A DNA stretch of 64,000 nt from Stomoxys calcitrans (taxonomy: Eukaryota > Arthropoda > Insecta > Diptera > Muscidae), in assembly GCF_963082655.1 (NCBI RefSeq), contig NC_081552.1:122674458-122738457 (forward strand). The letters are read 5' to 3'. Of this stretch, positions 41,716 to 51,795 are shown one piece after another. How positions within the stretch are numbered: the stretch's first letter is position 1; each line of letters starts with the position of its first letter. Position numbers and translations under genes: made by a program. The notes beneath the pieces were generated by a model. The model made no database searches and was not told where the DNA came from. It saw only the letters and a program-made list of their open reading frames with translations.

Positions 41716-42630
41716 GTGGGCCTAGGACTTGCATATAATCCGAATGCCTGGCAGGAGGCAAGGGTGGTATTAATACCCAAGCCCGGTAAGGCAAGTTATG
41801 CGACACCAAAGGCCAACAGACCCATAAGCCTTACGTCTTTTCTACTAAACACCATGGAACGTAATGATGTCCTACGCTTTTTCATGCGTAGGACATCTTG
41901 CGAACTTCTTAAATACAAACAGCATGCCTATGTCAAGGGAACGTCGGTGGAGACTGCCCTGCACGAGGTTGTGCATAAAATAGAGGAATCCTTCAATGCC
42001 AAAACGTACACCCTGGCGGAATGCATTGACATCGAGGGGGCTTTAAACAATATGCTGAGCGACACACTGATCCAATCCTTAGACCAGTACCGGGTGAACC
42101 CGGTCCTTAGAGACTGTAATAACCATATTCCAAGGAACAGGTGGATAAATTGTGTGTCCCATGGCGTAAATATAAGGGATAGAGTGGCACAAGCACGCCA
42201 CAGAGGGGAATTTTATCGCCACTCCTATGGGTGGTCACCATTAATGACCCATTACGGATGCTGACTGAGGAGGGATTTGAACCCGTCCAAGGGTAAGGAT
42301 CCGAACGAGCTATATAGAAGGCCCGAAAGGGTCTTGCATATGGCATATGACTGGGCTAGACCCAGACGTCTCAATGTTAACCCAGAGAAGACCGAAACAT
42401 TCCCGTTCACGAGGAAGACGAAGGTGGGCCAATTTTACGCACCACGTTTCCTCAAAAAGACGACTTCGATATCTCACAAGGTCAAATACTTAGATGTGAC
42501 CTTGGACAGGAAACTGAATTGGAAGTCTCACATTCAGGAGCGTACTGAGAAGGCTCACATATGTTGGGCACTATGTAGACGGGCCGTAGGCTCGAAAAGG
42601 GGCAGGGGTTTCCGATCTGAGAGCTGAGAT
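41716..42630 (+). pseudogene. Reverse transcriptase of copy A5 lacking motif C
   Basis: First frame (41716-42264): YNPNAWQEARVVLIPKPGKA, ANRPISLTSFLLNTMERNDV, YKQHAYVKGTSVETALHEVV and TLAECIDIEGALNNMLSDTL (motif A, Asp kept). Motif B is degraded (HRGEFYRHSYGW where A4 has PQGGIL). At about 42288 some 32 bp present in A4 are gone, removing the YADD block, and the second frame (42277-42627) starts at GKDPNELYRRPERVLHMAYD. It continues LNVNPEKTETFPFTRKTKVG, KVKYLDVTLDRKLNWKSHIQ and EKAHICWALCRRAVGSKRGR. QHAYxKGxSxETAL and IDIEGAxNN are typical of Loa-type RTs. Confidence 0.85.
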
Positions 42631-42639
42631 GAACCTTGA

Positions 42640-43460
42640 AGTCGAGTGCGAGGCACTGCTGCAATCAGCACAGTCTTGGATTGACGGAACCCTAGTATTG
42701 CCAACTGGAAGATCATGTTACACGCATGGATCAAAGCTAGAGGACAGAGTGGGCCTGGGGGCTTACATTGAGTGCCCAGGGACTGAGATCTGTTTTAGAC
42801 TGCCTGACCATAATACGGTCTTGCAGGCGTAGATCCGGGCGATCACGGAATGAGTGAAGTGGTGTATTGCTAACATAAGAACGTTGAGTGTGAACATCTT
42901 CACCGACAGCACAATTGTCATAAGGGCAATAAAAACCAGGACGGTAAGGTCACGCATTGTAAGAAGATTAACGCCTTCTTTGAGGATGATAAAATCCCCA
43001 TCGTTTGAGTGCCGGGCCATAACGGAGTAAGGGGAAATAAAAGGGCAGGCGATTTGGCTGTGAAGGCCAGAGGACTGTCGTCAATAAACTTGGTTAACCC
43101 GAAGCCTTTCGGGTCGACGTAGTCCGAGTTAAGGAGTGAGTGGGCGACAAATGCGCATTCAACATTGTGGGACAGCGAAACGGTCGGTAGGACGGCGAAA
43201 ATCCTATGGGGGATCCAGATCGTGAGTAGGCGTGTCTATTACTGAAAGGAAGTAAGAAGGAGGTCAGTATAGCTATTGGTGTCATAACGGGACACATAGG
43301 ACTACGAACTCACTTATGTAAAGTCGGTGCGGCAAGTGATAGCATATGTAGGGCATGCGGGGAAGACGATGATACGTTGGAGCATTTTCTTTGTCATTGT
43401 CCGGCTTTCGCGTCTAACAGATACCGGCACTTAGGTGGAGACACACGGAATTCCTTACTT
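42640..43460 (+). pseudogene. RNase H and zinc region of copy A5
   Basis: QSWIDGTLVLPTGRSCYTHG with SKLEDRVGLGAYIE: the first catalytic Asp codon is CAT (His) at 42725-42727, where A1 has TDGS. LPDHNTVLQA is followed by an in-frame stop in place of the catalytic Glu region (TAGATCCGG for GAGATCCGG at 42830). VNIFTDSTIVIRAIKT keeps the second Asp. The last RNase H block is split by a stop (AITE-stop-GEIKGQAIWL). The zinc knuckle CRACGEDDDTLEHFLCHC is visible near 43350-43400. Dead. Confidence 0.8.
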
Positions 43461-43533
43461 AAAATTTTCTTTTAAGTGATTACTTTATAGTGTTTACAGC
43501 ACACAACAAGCCTTCTTCAACCTAACCTAACCT

Positions 43534-43913
43534 ATTCCAAGATGCAGATGTTTTCCTTTGAGGAGCGAAGTACGGGTACTAATATTACACGATATATATT
43601 TATATTATGGCATTTCAAATTTATCATATGTAAAAGTTATACTCATTGTCTGATACCAATGAAACATTTTATATGAATAACGGACATTAAGAATAAATAT
43701 TTAATTTTGTTGATTGAAGCGGACTCTATTTTCATCGAACATGCATGCAGCCACATGTGAATAAAAAAAGTACAGCACATTTCAAAAATTCAAATTCATG
43801 CAGATAAGACCGCGATATTCGATCCGACATGTATAATGAAAGTCCCATCGATACAGAAAGTAGTACGTTTTATGACAAATACATATCATTTAGTTTAAGT
43901 TTTTATACCCTCC
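43534..43913. other. AT-rich spacer
   Basis: No gene or repeat recognised. Confidence 0.55.
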
Positions 43914-45587
43914 ACCATAGGATGGGGGTATACTAATTTCGTCATCCTGCTTGTAACTCCTCGAAATATTCGTCTAAGATGCCATAAAGTATATATATTC
44001 TTGATCGTCATGACATTTTATGTCGAACTAGCCATGTCCGTCCGTCCGTCTGTCTGTCGAAAGCACTCTAACTTTCGAAGGAGTAAAGCTAGCCGCTTGA
44101 AATTTCGCACAAATACTTCTTATTAGTGTAGGTCGGTTGAGATTGTAAATGGGCTATATCGGTCCACGTTTTGATATAGCTGCCATATAAACCGATCTGG
44201 GATCTTGATTTCTTAAGCCGCTAGAGGGCACAATTCTTATCCGATTTGGCTGAAATTTTGCAAGAGGTGTTTTGTTATGACTTTCAACAACTATGCTAAG
44301 AATAGTTCAAATTGGTCCATAACTTGATATAGCTGCCATATAAACCGATCTGGGATCTTGACTTCTTAAGCCTCTACAGGGAGCAATTCCTATCCGATTT
44401 GGCTGAAATATTTCATGACGTGTTTTGTTATGACTTCCAACAACTGTATTAAGAATGGTTAAAATCGGTCCATAACCTGATATACCTGCCATGTAAACCG
44501 ATCTGGGGTTTTGATTAGAGGAGCAATTATTATCCGATTTGGCTGAAAATTTGCATGAGGTGTTGTTCAAAATACATTTATTTTGAACATGAGAGATAAC
44601 GCATTAGCATTTCATAGCCCACGCGTTGTTATCTTATAGAGTCTGTGTGCGGTTTAGGGTCTATTTGTACGATCGCCTATCTCATAAAACCAATACGCAC
44701 AGCCGTATAAACCCTGCATGTGTACTTTTAAAAAGGGAATAGATAATGAGTCTAAGAAATGCATGTGTGTGTTTACTTAGGATCGTAAAATATCAGATAA
44801 GGAGAAACGGAGATATCACTGCGTTGGTATCTCGTTCTAGTTTAGTTTTAAGATTTTCATTTATTGTAGTGATAGGAAATTTGAAAATAAATGGTCAGTA
44901 TAAATCTAGCATCAGAGAAGTGCGTTTTAGATTCAGCTCAACATTTGTATCCGGCTCGAAGGACCAAATGTTGAGCTGAATCTAAAACGCACTTCTCTGA
45001 TGCTAGATTTATACTGACCATTTATTTTCAAATTTCCTATCACTACAATAAATGAAAATCTTAAAACTAAACTAGAACGAGATACCAACGCAGTGATATC
45101 TCCGTTTCTCCTTATCTGATATTTTACGATCCTAAGTAAACACACACATGCATTTCTTAGACTCATTATCTATTCCCTTTTTAAAAGTACACATGCAGGG
45201 TTTATACGGCTGTGCGTATTGGTTTTATGAGATAGGCGATCGTACAAATAGACCCTAAACCGCACACAGACTCTATAAGATAACAACGCGTGGGCTATGA
45301 AATGCTAATGCGTTATCTCTCATGTTCAAAATAAATGTATTTTGAACAGGTGTTTTGTTATGACTTTCAACAACTGTGGTAAGAATAGTTCAAATCGGTC
45401 CATATCCTTATATAGCTTCCATATAAACCAAACTGGGGTCTTAACTTCTTGAGCCACTATAGGGCGCAATTATTATCCGATTTGGCTGAAATTTTGCATG
45501 ATGTATTCTTATAACTTCCAACAACTGTGCTGAGTATGGTTTAAATCGGTCCATAACTTGATATAGCTGCCATATAAACCGATCATT
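43914..45587 (+). repeat. Muscid repeat, copy R12 (interrupted by a foldback element)
   Basis: Begins TATACCCTCCACCATAGGAT, GTCC microsatellite near 44038-44060, then 153-bp-type units to 44564. They resume after the foldback element (45348) with GTGTTTTGTTATGACTTTCA and continue to about 45587. The sequence across the insertion is continuous once one AGGTGTT copy is removed. Confidence 0.9.
44565..45347. mobile_element. 783-bp foldback element with identical 383-bp arms
   Basis: Left arm 44565-44947 and right arm 44965-45347 are exact inverted copies as far as I can follow them; paired positions sum to 89912 throughout, so there are no indels. A 17-nt spacer (TATCCGGCTCGAAGGAC) separates them. 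The element is flanked by a 7-bp duplication AGGTGTT (44558-44564 and 45348-45354). Each terminus also contains its own small hairpin: GTTCAAAATA-CATT-TATTTTGAAC. Both arms contain the same 67-codon open stretch beginning MSLRNACVCLLRIVKYQIRR, of unknown meaning. No transposase is encoded. Superfamily not assigned; 7-bp duplications with long terminal repeats are known for Galileo-type P-superfamily foldbacks, but the end sequence does not obviously match. Confidence 0.95.
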
Positions 45588-45726
45588 TACAATCCCAACC
45601 GACCTATACTAATAAGAAGTATTTGTGCAAAATTTCAAGCGGCTAACTTTATTCCTTCGAAAGTTAACGAAAGGGGTATACTAATGACGAAATTAGTATA
45701 CCCCTATCGTATGATGGAGGGTATAG
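45588..45726 (-). repeat. Inverted left terminus of the muscid repeat
   Basis: ATTTACAATCCCAACCGACC, AATTTCAAGCGGCTAACTTT and GACGAAATTAGTATACCCCT to GATGGAGGGTATA are the left-end region in reverse. Together with R12 this forms an element with left ends at both sides. The microsatellite part is deleted. Confidence 0.85.
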
Positions 45727-45790
45727 CAATAGTGCTTAGGTCGGCCGGACCGAATCTACTATATCCGCCACCATGGATCGAATTTATCAA
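45727..45790 (-). repeat. Muscid repeat right terminus (inverted)
   Basis: GTGCTTAGGTCGGCCGGACCGAAT followed by CGCCACCATGGATCG; the usual hairpin is present with mismatches. It abuts the inverted left terminus. Confidence 0.7.
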
Positions 45791-46004
45791 GTTTTTTGTA
45801 TCGTATCTCTTTATAAAAAAAAATTTAAATTGCTCCAATCACTGAATTGATAATTTTAATCACCGTTTTTGAAAACAAAAGATTGAATACAATTTCAATT
45901 AAAAACATGATTAAAAATTTTTGAAATCTCAAATTAAATTCTTAATTGGTCCAATTATAAAATGATTGAAAAGTTCAATTAATTTTTTAATTGATCCAAT
46001 TAGG
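45791..46004. repeat. AT-rich ATTGA/AATTAA-type low-complexity stretch
   Basis: Repeated short motifs (AATTTAATTG, TTAATTGATCCAATTA, AATTTTAATCA) without clear units. Confidence 0.45.
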
Positions 46005-46139
46005 CTAGGTTAGGGATAGGTTGAAATAAGGGTGCGGATATTAATCCGCCCCATGCCACTATGGACATACACCTTAGCCAGTAATCGGCTCCAAATACTA
46101 AAAACGTAACCTCGAAAAATAAAATTTTAAGTTAGGAAT
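46005..46139 (-). mobile_element. Loa-like family A 3'-end fragment (solo tail)
   Basis: Reverse complement matches the last 135 bp of A2/A4: GCTAGGTTAGGGATAGGTTG (AACCT-type tail inverted), GGTGCGGATATTAATCCGCC, then TTACGTTTTT-like sequence. No coding part. Confidence 0.8.
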
Positions 46140-46403
46140 CGGTCTATGTGGCAATCATATCCAAATATGGCCCGATCTTCACGATGTTCGACACAAAGGT
46201 GTAGAGGTCTATTAACACTCACTTTTTCAAATTCCATCAAAATCGGATGAAAAATGCTCATTTTATGGGCTCAAAACTCTATAATGGGTGAACGGTCTAT
46301 ATGGAAGCTATATCCAAATATGGTCCGATCTGGACGATGTTCGACACAAAGGTGTATAGGAGTACCAGAACTGGCTGTGCCAAATTTCATCGAAATAGGA
46401 TGA
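46136..46403 (-). repeat. Muscid repeat, divergent subfamily fragment R13a
   Basis: Two inverted units of the R3 type: ATCCAAATATGGCCCGATC, GTTCGACACAAAGGTGTA and TTCCATCAAAATCGGATGA. Confidence 0.8.
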
Positions 46404-46800
46404 ACAAGTGAAAGCGTGCAAAGTTCGGCCGGGCCGAATCTTATACACCTCCACCATGGATCGCATTTGTCGAGTTCTTTTTCCGTCATCTCTTCTTAGG
46501 CAAAAAATGATATAAGAAAAGATTTGCTCTGCTATTAGAGCGATATCAAGTTTGGGTCCGATTTGGACCACAATTAAATTATATGTTGGAGACCTGTGTA
46601 AAATGTCAGCCAATTCGAATATGAATTGCGCCCTTTGGGGGCTCAAGAAGTAAAATAGAGAGATGGATTTATATGGGAGCTGTATCGGGATATAGACCGA
46701 TTCTGACCATAATAAACACGTATGTTGATGGTCATAAGAGGACCCGTTGTACAAAATCGGATAATAATTGCGACCTCTAGAGGCTCAACAAGTCAAGATC
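46404..46800 (-). repeat. Muscid repeat, right half R13b (inverted)
   Basis: ACAAGTGAAAGCGTGCAAAG, hairpin TTCGGCCGGGCCGAA, CCTCCACCATGGATCGCATT, then end-proximal units up to CAACAAGTCAAGATCC. The left terminus is missing. Confidence 0.9.
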
Positions 46801-46810
46801 CAAAATGAAA

Positions 46811-48625
46811 ATGTCTGCATGCTCAAAATGGTGTTAAAAAAATTTTATATATTAAGGGTGATAAAAAGTTTTTTTTTTTTTTTGGGGGGGGGGGATTTCC
46901 CTAAATCGTTCTTTCAGCGGTTTGACAAGGGCCACATTTGATTTTGTTTGGGTTGCCAAATTGTTGCCATTTACTATAAAAATTAATATGGCACCAACCA
47001 ATTTATCAGCTGCTTACGTACATGCTTACACACAAATGTGCATGTGTGCTCCGTACTTAAATTCATATATGTTGTTGCAATTTCAACCAAAACCCACGCT
47101 TCGAAATTAATAAATAATAAAAGAAACGAATTCAGCTTTTATTTGTTAAAATAATTTGATTTTGTAGTATTTTCGTTGGTATTAATTAAATAAGCACAAC
47201 TTTCCAAAAGCCTTTGCCAGCATATTCCACTTGTTTAAAAATAATTTTGTTATAATATCAAGACCACAAGCACAACACTTTCTTTCACAATCGTTATTAC
47301 TTCGTACAGATTTATTGCAGTAGTTTGTTATGAAAGAAACATTTATTTTTTATTAATTTTAGAAGTTTATTGACTTATGGTTTTATACAAATAGTTTCTT
47401 ATTTATGCATCCACAAATAATATTTTTTTCCATGCCGAGTAATAACATGTCAGCAAGATCACTAACACTAACAAACACTTAGTTATTATTAGAAGTTCTA
47501 AGATCGCGTTTATTTTACGTAAGAAAACAACTTGTTGCGAAGCGACAGTGGTTGTGCTCTTTTTGGGCGCCGTGATATGTAAATTTTCCCTAGATAAAAA
47601 AACAAGTTTTAGCGAAATTAACACTTCATAAATATTTTCCACTCATTTTATTTATACGGAGTTAAATCGCGAAAACCGAATATATTACCTACCTTAAAAA
47701 AAAACTTCCCCACAAACAGTCCTTTGACTAAAATTTTTTAATTTCTAGACGCCATTCTAATTATTTTTATTATCAAAATATGCATATTAATGGCAAAACG
47801 GCTACTTTAGTATCGATCTAATAATAACATATTCTAGATTTATGTTTTCTGTTCGGTTATTTCCCTAATGCATATAATTCATAAATATACTGTACTAAAA
47901 ATGTATTAATTAATTATATCGGAAGCTAGATCTAAACCCGCCTCACTACTCTTGCTTTTGTATTGCGGAAATCAATATTTTCCGTTGCATTTTTGGAAAA
48001 AAAACCCCGGAGGTGTTTTGTTTCTAAGGAGTGGTCATGAACCTAAACATAAATCTTAAATTCGAAATTTAGGGTGCGACCAATACAGCGCACTTTTCGC
48101 AAAATTTTCAATATAACTTTCGCTCCATAAGTTCGGTTTATTATTAGTATTTTTGTGTTCATCTAGTCATATCTTTTTTGTTGCTCTCTCACTAACCTTA
48201 TTCTATCAAGTAATGTAGCAAACTGCCAAATAACAAAGCAAACAGCAACCAATCGACACGCCACTGTTCACACACTTGTCCAACAGCAAAACACACAAAA
48301 TATAGTCTACTTTTTTCTAACGGACACACACTCTTACAGACAAACACAATTTGCCTGCTTTTTTTTAGTCTTAAGATAAAACACAAATAAAAAACCCACA
48401 CACACGGATATACAATGCTTAATAAGACACATTTATTTAAAAATAAAAACACAAATTTATCAACCATTTTTCGGCAAGAAATTATCATCTATTTTCTGAA
48501 ATCCTGTTAGAAAGTATCAAAGTAGGATTATTGTGATTATCATTTGCCAGCATTTACGATAAATATTCATTTAAACATAAGCATTTGACTACGCACAACT
48601 GAATGTTGCTTTTAATGTGAGCATG
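46811..48625. other. AT-rich unique region, no gene supported
   Basis: About 1.8 kb of AT-rich sequence. A T15/G10 homopolymer junction lies at about 46868-46893. Minus-strand open stretches at 47403-47642 and 48198-48488 are hydrophobic/Cys-rich but lack domain matches, codon regularity or splice context I could defend. This is one of the few places unexplained host sequence could lie. Confidence 0.5.
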
Positions 48626-48635
48626 AAATTCCTAA

Positions 48636-48949
48636 AGGGGACACCGTAGCGCAGAAGTTAGCATGTCCGCCTATGACGCTGAAAGACTGGGCTCGAATCC
48701 TGGCGGGAATATCGGAAAAAATTTTTAATCGGGGGAATAACCCCCTTATGTTGGCGACATCTGTGGGGTACTTTGCCATGTAAAAACTTTTCCTCAAGGA
48801 GGTTTTCCACTGCGGTACGCCGTTCGTAACCGGCTAGTTCAAGCTCATCATTAAGCTTGAACTTGAATCGAACAGCACTCATTGATTTGTAAGAAGTTTG
48901 CCCCTCTTCCTTAATAAAATGTTCATGGGCAAATTAGCAGATTGGAAGA
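48636..48949 (+). mobile_element. tRNA-derived SINE, complete (copy 2)
   Basis: 314 bp. The head reads GGGGACACCGTAGCGCAGAA, with a box A-like TAGCGCAGAAGTTAGCATG and box B GGGCTCGAATCC, typical of an internal RNA polymerase III promoter. The body (TGGCGACATCTGTGGGGTAC, TTGCCATGTAAAAAC, TGAATCGAACAGCACTCATT) matches copies 1 and 3. The 3' end is ATGTTCATGGGCAAATTAGC. A 10-bp duplication AAATTCCTAA flanks it (48626-48635 and 48950-48959). It needs an autonomous LINE for mobility. The head is not a functional tRNA gene: no full cloverleaf is retained. Confidence 0.9.
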
Positions 48950-49509
48950 AAATTCCTAACAACTAAATTAGTTTCGTTAATGAACATTTATAAAAAAAAA
49001 GTTATAATTAAACATATTGTCTGTTTTGTAAAGGGGTATTTATAATACAAAATGTATTGTATTGTGCAAAGGACCGATCGCAGCGGGAACAGGGTGACCA
49101 TTGGTTATTTAAAAGAGCCGGTGCCGCCCGACCTCTCACTGAGACTCTCCGCTCGATACCGTTGATTGTCCGCAACTTCCGTTGCAGCTTCTCCGTATGG
49201 GGCATTCCACTATCTGCAACCTGTGGACGCCCGGTAGCTCGCAGATAAGCTTCTTGACTTCGAGAGGAAGTCTCAGTGAGGGTTCAGGTGGCACTGCTGC
49301 CTAATTATATACTGAGCGCCAATGATACTCGAGACGACAATGTGATTTCTTAGCGCCTTCAAGTAACCAATGGCCAACATCAGCTCGTGACAACGAGAAA
49401 AACATGTGCGTTCCCACAAAACCCACGCTGGGCCAGTAACCCGCCACGGAAAACTATAATAATTACTCTGGGAAATAGTAAAAGCGGACCCCCCTAACTT
49501 TGACGACCT

Positions 49510-50430
49510 ATGCAAACGAAAAATTTGTGGATCTGCACTCGAAATGTCGGCACTCTCTATAGAGAATGTGCAGTATACGAGCTGGCGGATGTATTGGAGA
49601 AATACATGGAGAATATTACCGACTTACAGGAAATGCGAGCGGCCAGGAATGGCGTCACAACAACACCAAACGGTGACGAACTATACTATAGCTGCATTCA
49701 CACCAGGCATGAATTTGGCTATGTATTTTTGGTTATTTGTAGACTAAAACATCTTGTCTCAAGCTTTACTCCAGTGGATGAGAGGCTAGCCACAATCCGG
49801 ATAAAACCCAAATTCAACATCAGCCTTATTTTTGGCCATGCCCTGACGGAAGTCAAGGACGGGCAGACCAAGGATATTTTCTACGAGCGCCTGGAGAGAG
49901 AATGCGACCGCAGACCCACCCATGATATTTACTTCGTTCTGGGATATTTTAATGCGAAGATGGGTAAGGAAGACATTTTTGGTTTAACAGTCGGAAAGTC
50001 TAGCCTCCACGAAATAACGTCTAGTAATGGGTTGATGGTGATTGATTTCGCCGCGGCAAAAAACATGGTAGTTCGTGGCACCAAATTTCAACAGAAAAAT
50101 ATTCATAAAGCCACATGGCTGTCACCCGATCAAAACACGAGGAACCAAATTGATCACGTTGTGATAGATGGAAGGCGTTCACCCAGCGTGTTAGACGTAC
50201 GATCGAACCGTGGAGCAAATATGGATTCGGATCATTACCTTGTTGCAGCAAAGGTTCGCACCCGTTTGAGCATGGTGAAGAAAGACACTGCTGGGAAGCT
50301 GGGCATTGAAAAGCTGCAAACACAACAAATGGGAACGGCATACTTCACTAGACTGACGCAACTGCTTAATGAAAGCACTCCTTGTTCCGATGATATAAAG
50401 GCGCAGAGGCGAACCATTGCACAAAAATTG
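49510..50430 (+). pseudogene. APE-type endonuclease of the RTE-like element
   Basis: Frame opens MQTKNLWICTRNVGTLYREC. Blocks: RNVGTLY (Asn; family TWNVRTLY), ITDLQEMR (catalytic Glu), VLGYFNAKMG (49940-49965), NGLMVIDFAAAKNMVVRGTK, ATWLSPDQNTRNQIDHVVID, and MDSDHYLVAAKVR (Asp-His). The block at 49945-49947 encodes Tyr where GDFNA has the catalytic Asp, so the enzyme would not cut. Residues up to about 306 are element-derived; the last part of the 391-residue frame is antisense SINE sequence beginning near IPLRNRGKLL. It would nick target DNA to prime reverse transcription. Confidence 0.85.
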
Positions 50431-50717
50431 CAAATTTTGCCCATGAACATTCCACTAAGGAACAGGGGCAAACTTCTCACATATCAATCAGTGCAGTCCG
50501 ATTCAAGTTTAAGCTCAATGGTATGGGGCCTCCTTTTTATAGACGAGTCCAAACGGCGTGCCGCAGTGCGACACCTCTTGAGAAAAGTTTTACATGGCAT
50601 AGTACTTCACAAATGTTGCCAACATTCGGAGGGGAAAACCACCGCTTTTTTCTTATGGTCTCGCCAGAATTCGAACGCGTCATAGGCGGACATGCTTACC
50701 TCTGAGCTACGGAGGCC
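50425..50717 (-). mobile_element. tRNA-derived SINE inserted in the RTE endonuclease-linker boundary (copy 3)
   Basis: On the minus strand from 50717: GGCCTCCGTAGCTCAGAGGT (box A), GCATGTCCGCCTATGACGC, box B GCGTTCGAATTCTGG, then the family body and 3' end ATGTTCATGGGCAAAATTTG. No clear target duplication was found at the edges. It adds an antisense extension to the endonuclease frame. Confidence 0.85.
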
Positions 50718-50734
50718 TACACACCATGCCGCGA

Positions 50735-51795
50735 AATCCGTACTTGGTTACCAGAAGCCTCCTTCAAGAAACCCGTGGTATGACCACGAGTGTCGAGATG
50801 CTATTGCAGCCAAGAATGCCGCATATAGAGCAACCCTGAAATCAGTAGCAACGCGCCAGATGAAGTAGAGGTATCTAGAGAAAAGGAGAGAGGAGAGATG
50901 TCTATTCAAAAGAATGAAAAGGAAATGGAAAGATGTAAGTGTGAGCGAATTGAGATGTACAGGAGTCAGAAAGATGTCCGGCAACTTTACCAAAGAATTA
51001 ATCATCAAACCGATGGCTTTGGCGCAGGCACATCCTCCTGCAGAGACAAAGAATGAAATATGGTAACCGATACAGATAGCATACTGAGGATATGGTAAGA
51101 ACATTTTACACAACTACTAGTGTCCGCCGATGGCGGCGAAGAGAACGAATCCCTGATCAGTCAGAATGAAGTCTAAGTAGCAGTGTCACGACTGAATAAC
51201 AACAAGGCAGCAGGATAATACGTATGACTCAGCTTGTCCGCGCAATCTCGCTAGAAGAACGCATACCCGATGATTGAAACCTCAGCATACCATGTCCCGT
51301 CCTCAAGGAAGGAGACAAGACGGAACGTGCCAACTACAGAGGAATAAGTCTCCTCCCCATCGTGTGAAAGGTTAAAACCTTAGGTCTATGGGATAATTGG
51401 ACCCTGTCAATGCGGCTTTAGACCTGCTAAATCCACCCTAGACCAAATATTTAGACTGCGCCAAATCTTGGATGAGACCCAAAAAGAATACATCAACACC
51501 TACCACCTCTTTTTTGACTGCAAAGCCGCTTTCGATACCCCTATACGTTCAAAAATCAAATCCATGTCAGAGTTTGGTATTCCTGCAAAATTAATAAGAC
51601 CTTGCAGGATAGCACTTGGTGATACACGTTCCTCAGTAAGAAAAGAAAAGAATTTCTCTGAACCATTAATTACCAAACGAGGTTTCAGACAAGGAGACAG
51701 GTTATCGTGTGATCAATTTAATATCCTGCTGGAGAAGATTATACGAAATGCAGATGTGAATAGATATGGCACACTAATGCCGACGACATCGATAT
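50735..51795 (+). pseudogene. Linker and reverse transcriptase remnants of the RTE-like element
   Basis: WYDHECRDAIAAKNAAYRAT (50775-50835; family WYDEEC), a RRERCLFKRMKRKWK-like basic linker, then NNKAA near 51205-51220 and PDD-NLSIPCPVLKEGDKTE (51260-51320). NYRGISLLPI lies near 51335, QCGFRPAKSTLDQIFRLRQI near 51410-51470, then frame 51468-51800 with FFDCKAAFDTPIRSKIKSM (motif A Asp kept), ALGDTRSSVRKEKNFSEPLI and TKRGFRQGDRLSCDQFNILL (motif B). The motif C position near 51785 reads ADDIDI in a shifted frame. Frameshifts and small deletions make it dead. Confidence 0.75.

Larger units (their letters stand above)
39870..43533 (+). mobile_element. Loa-like family A copy A5 (most complete copy, dead)
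   Basis: 3.66 kb with ORF1, an endonuclease C-terminal remnant, RT, RNase H, zinc region and 3' tail AACCTAACCTAACCT (43519-43533). Lesions: most of the endonuclease missing at about 41145 (shared with A3), a deletion removing RT motif C at about 42288, RNase H first Asp changed, and several stops. No clear duplication at the ends. Confidence 0.85.

Noticed and set aside
44746..44979. Protein gene within the foldback arms
   Set aside because: The same stretch is open on both arms simply because they are identical; no start context, domain or codon bias supports coding.
46868..46893. T15/G10 homopolymer junction as a regulatory element
   Set aside because: Most simply a low-complexity or sequencing/assembly feature.
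47403..47642. Minus-strand 79-codon open stretch
   Set aside because: No recognisable domain, splice context or repeat membership; length is within chance expectation for AT-rich DNA.
48198..48488. Minus-strand 96-codon open stretch as a membrane protein gene
   Set aside because: It is antisense to AT-rich low-complexity sequence with CACACA runs; the hydrophobic composition follows from base composition. No splice sites or domains.
48637..48710. tRNA gene
   Set aside because: Box A and box B are present, but the acceptor and anticodon stems do not pair as a full cloverleaf and the sequence continues into a repeated SINE body with a target duplication.
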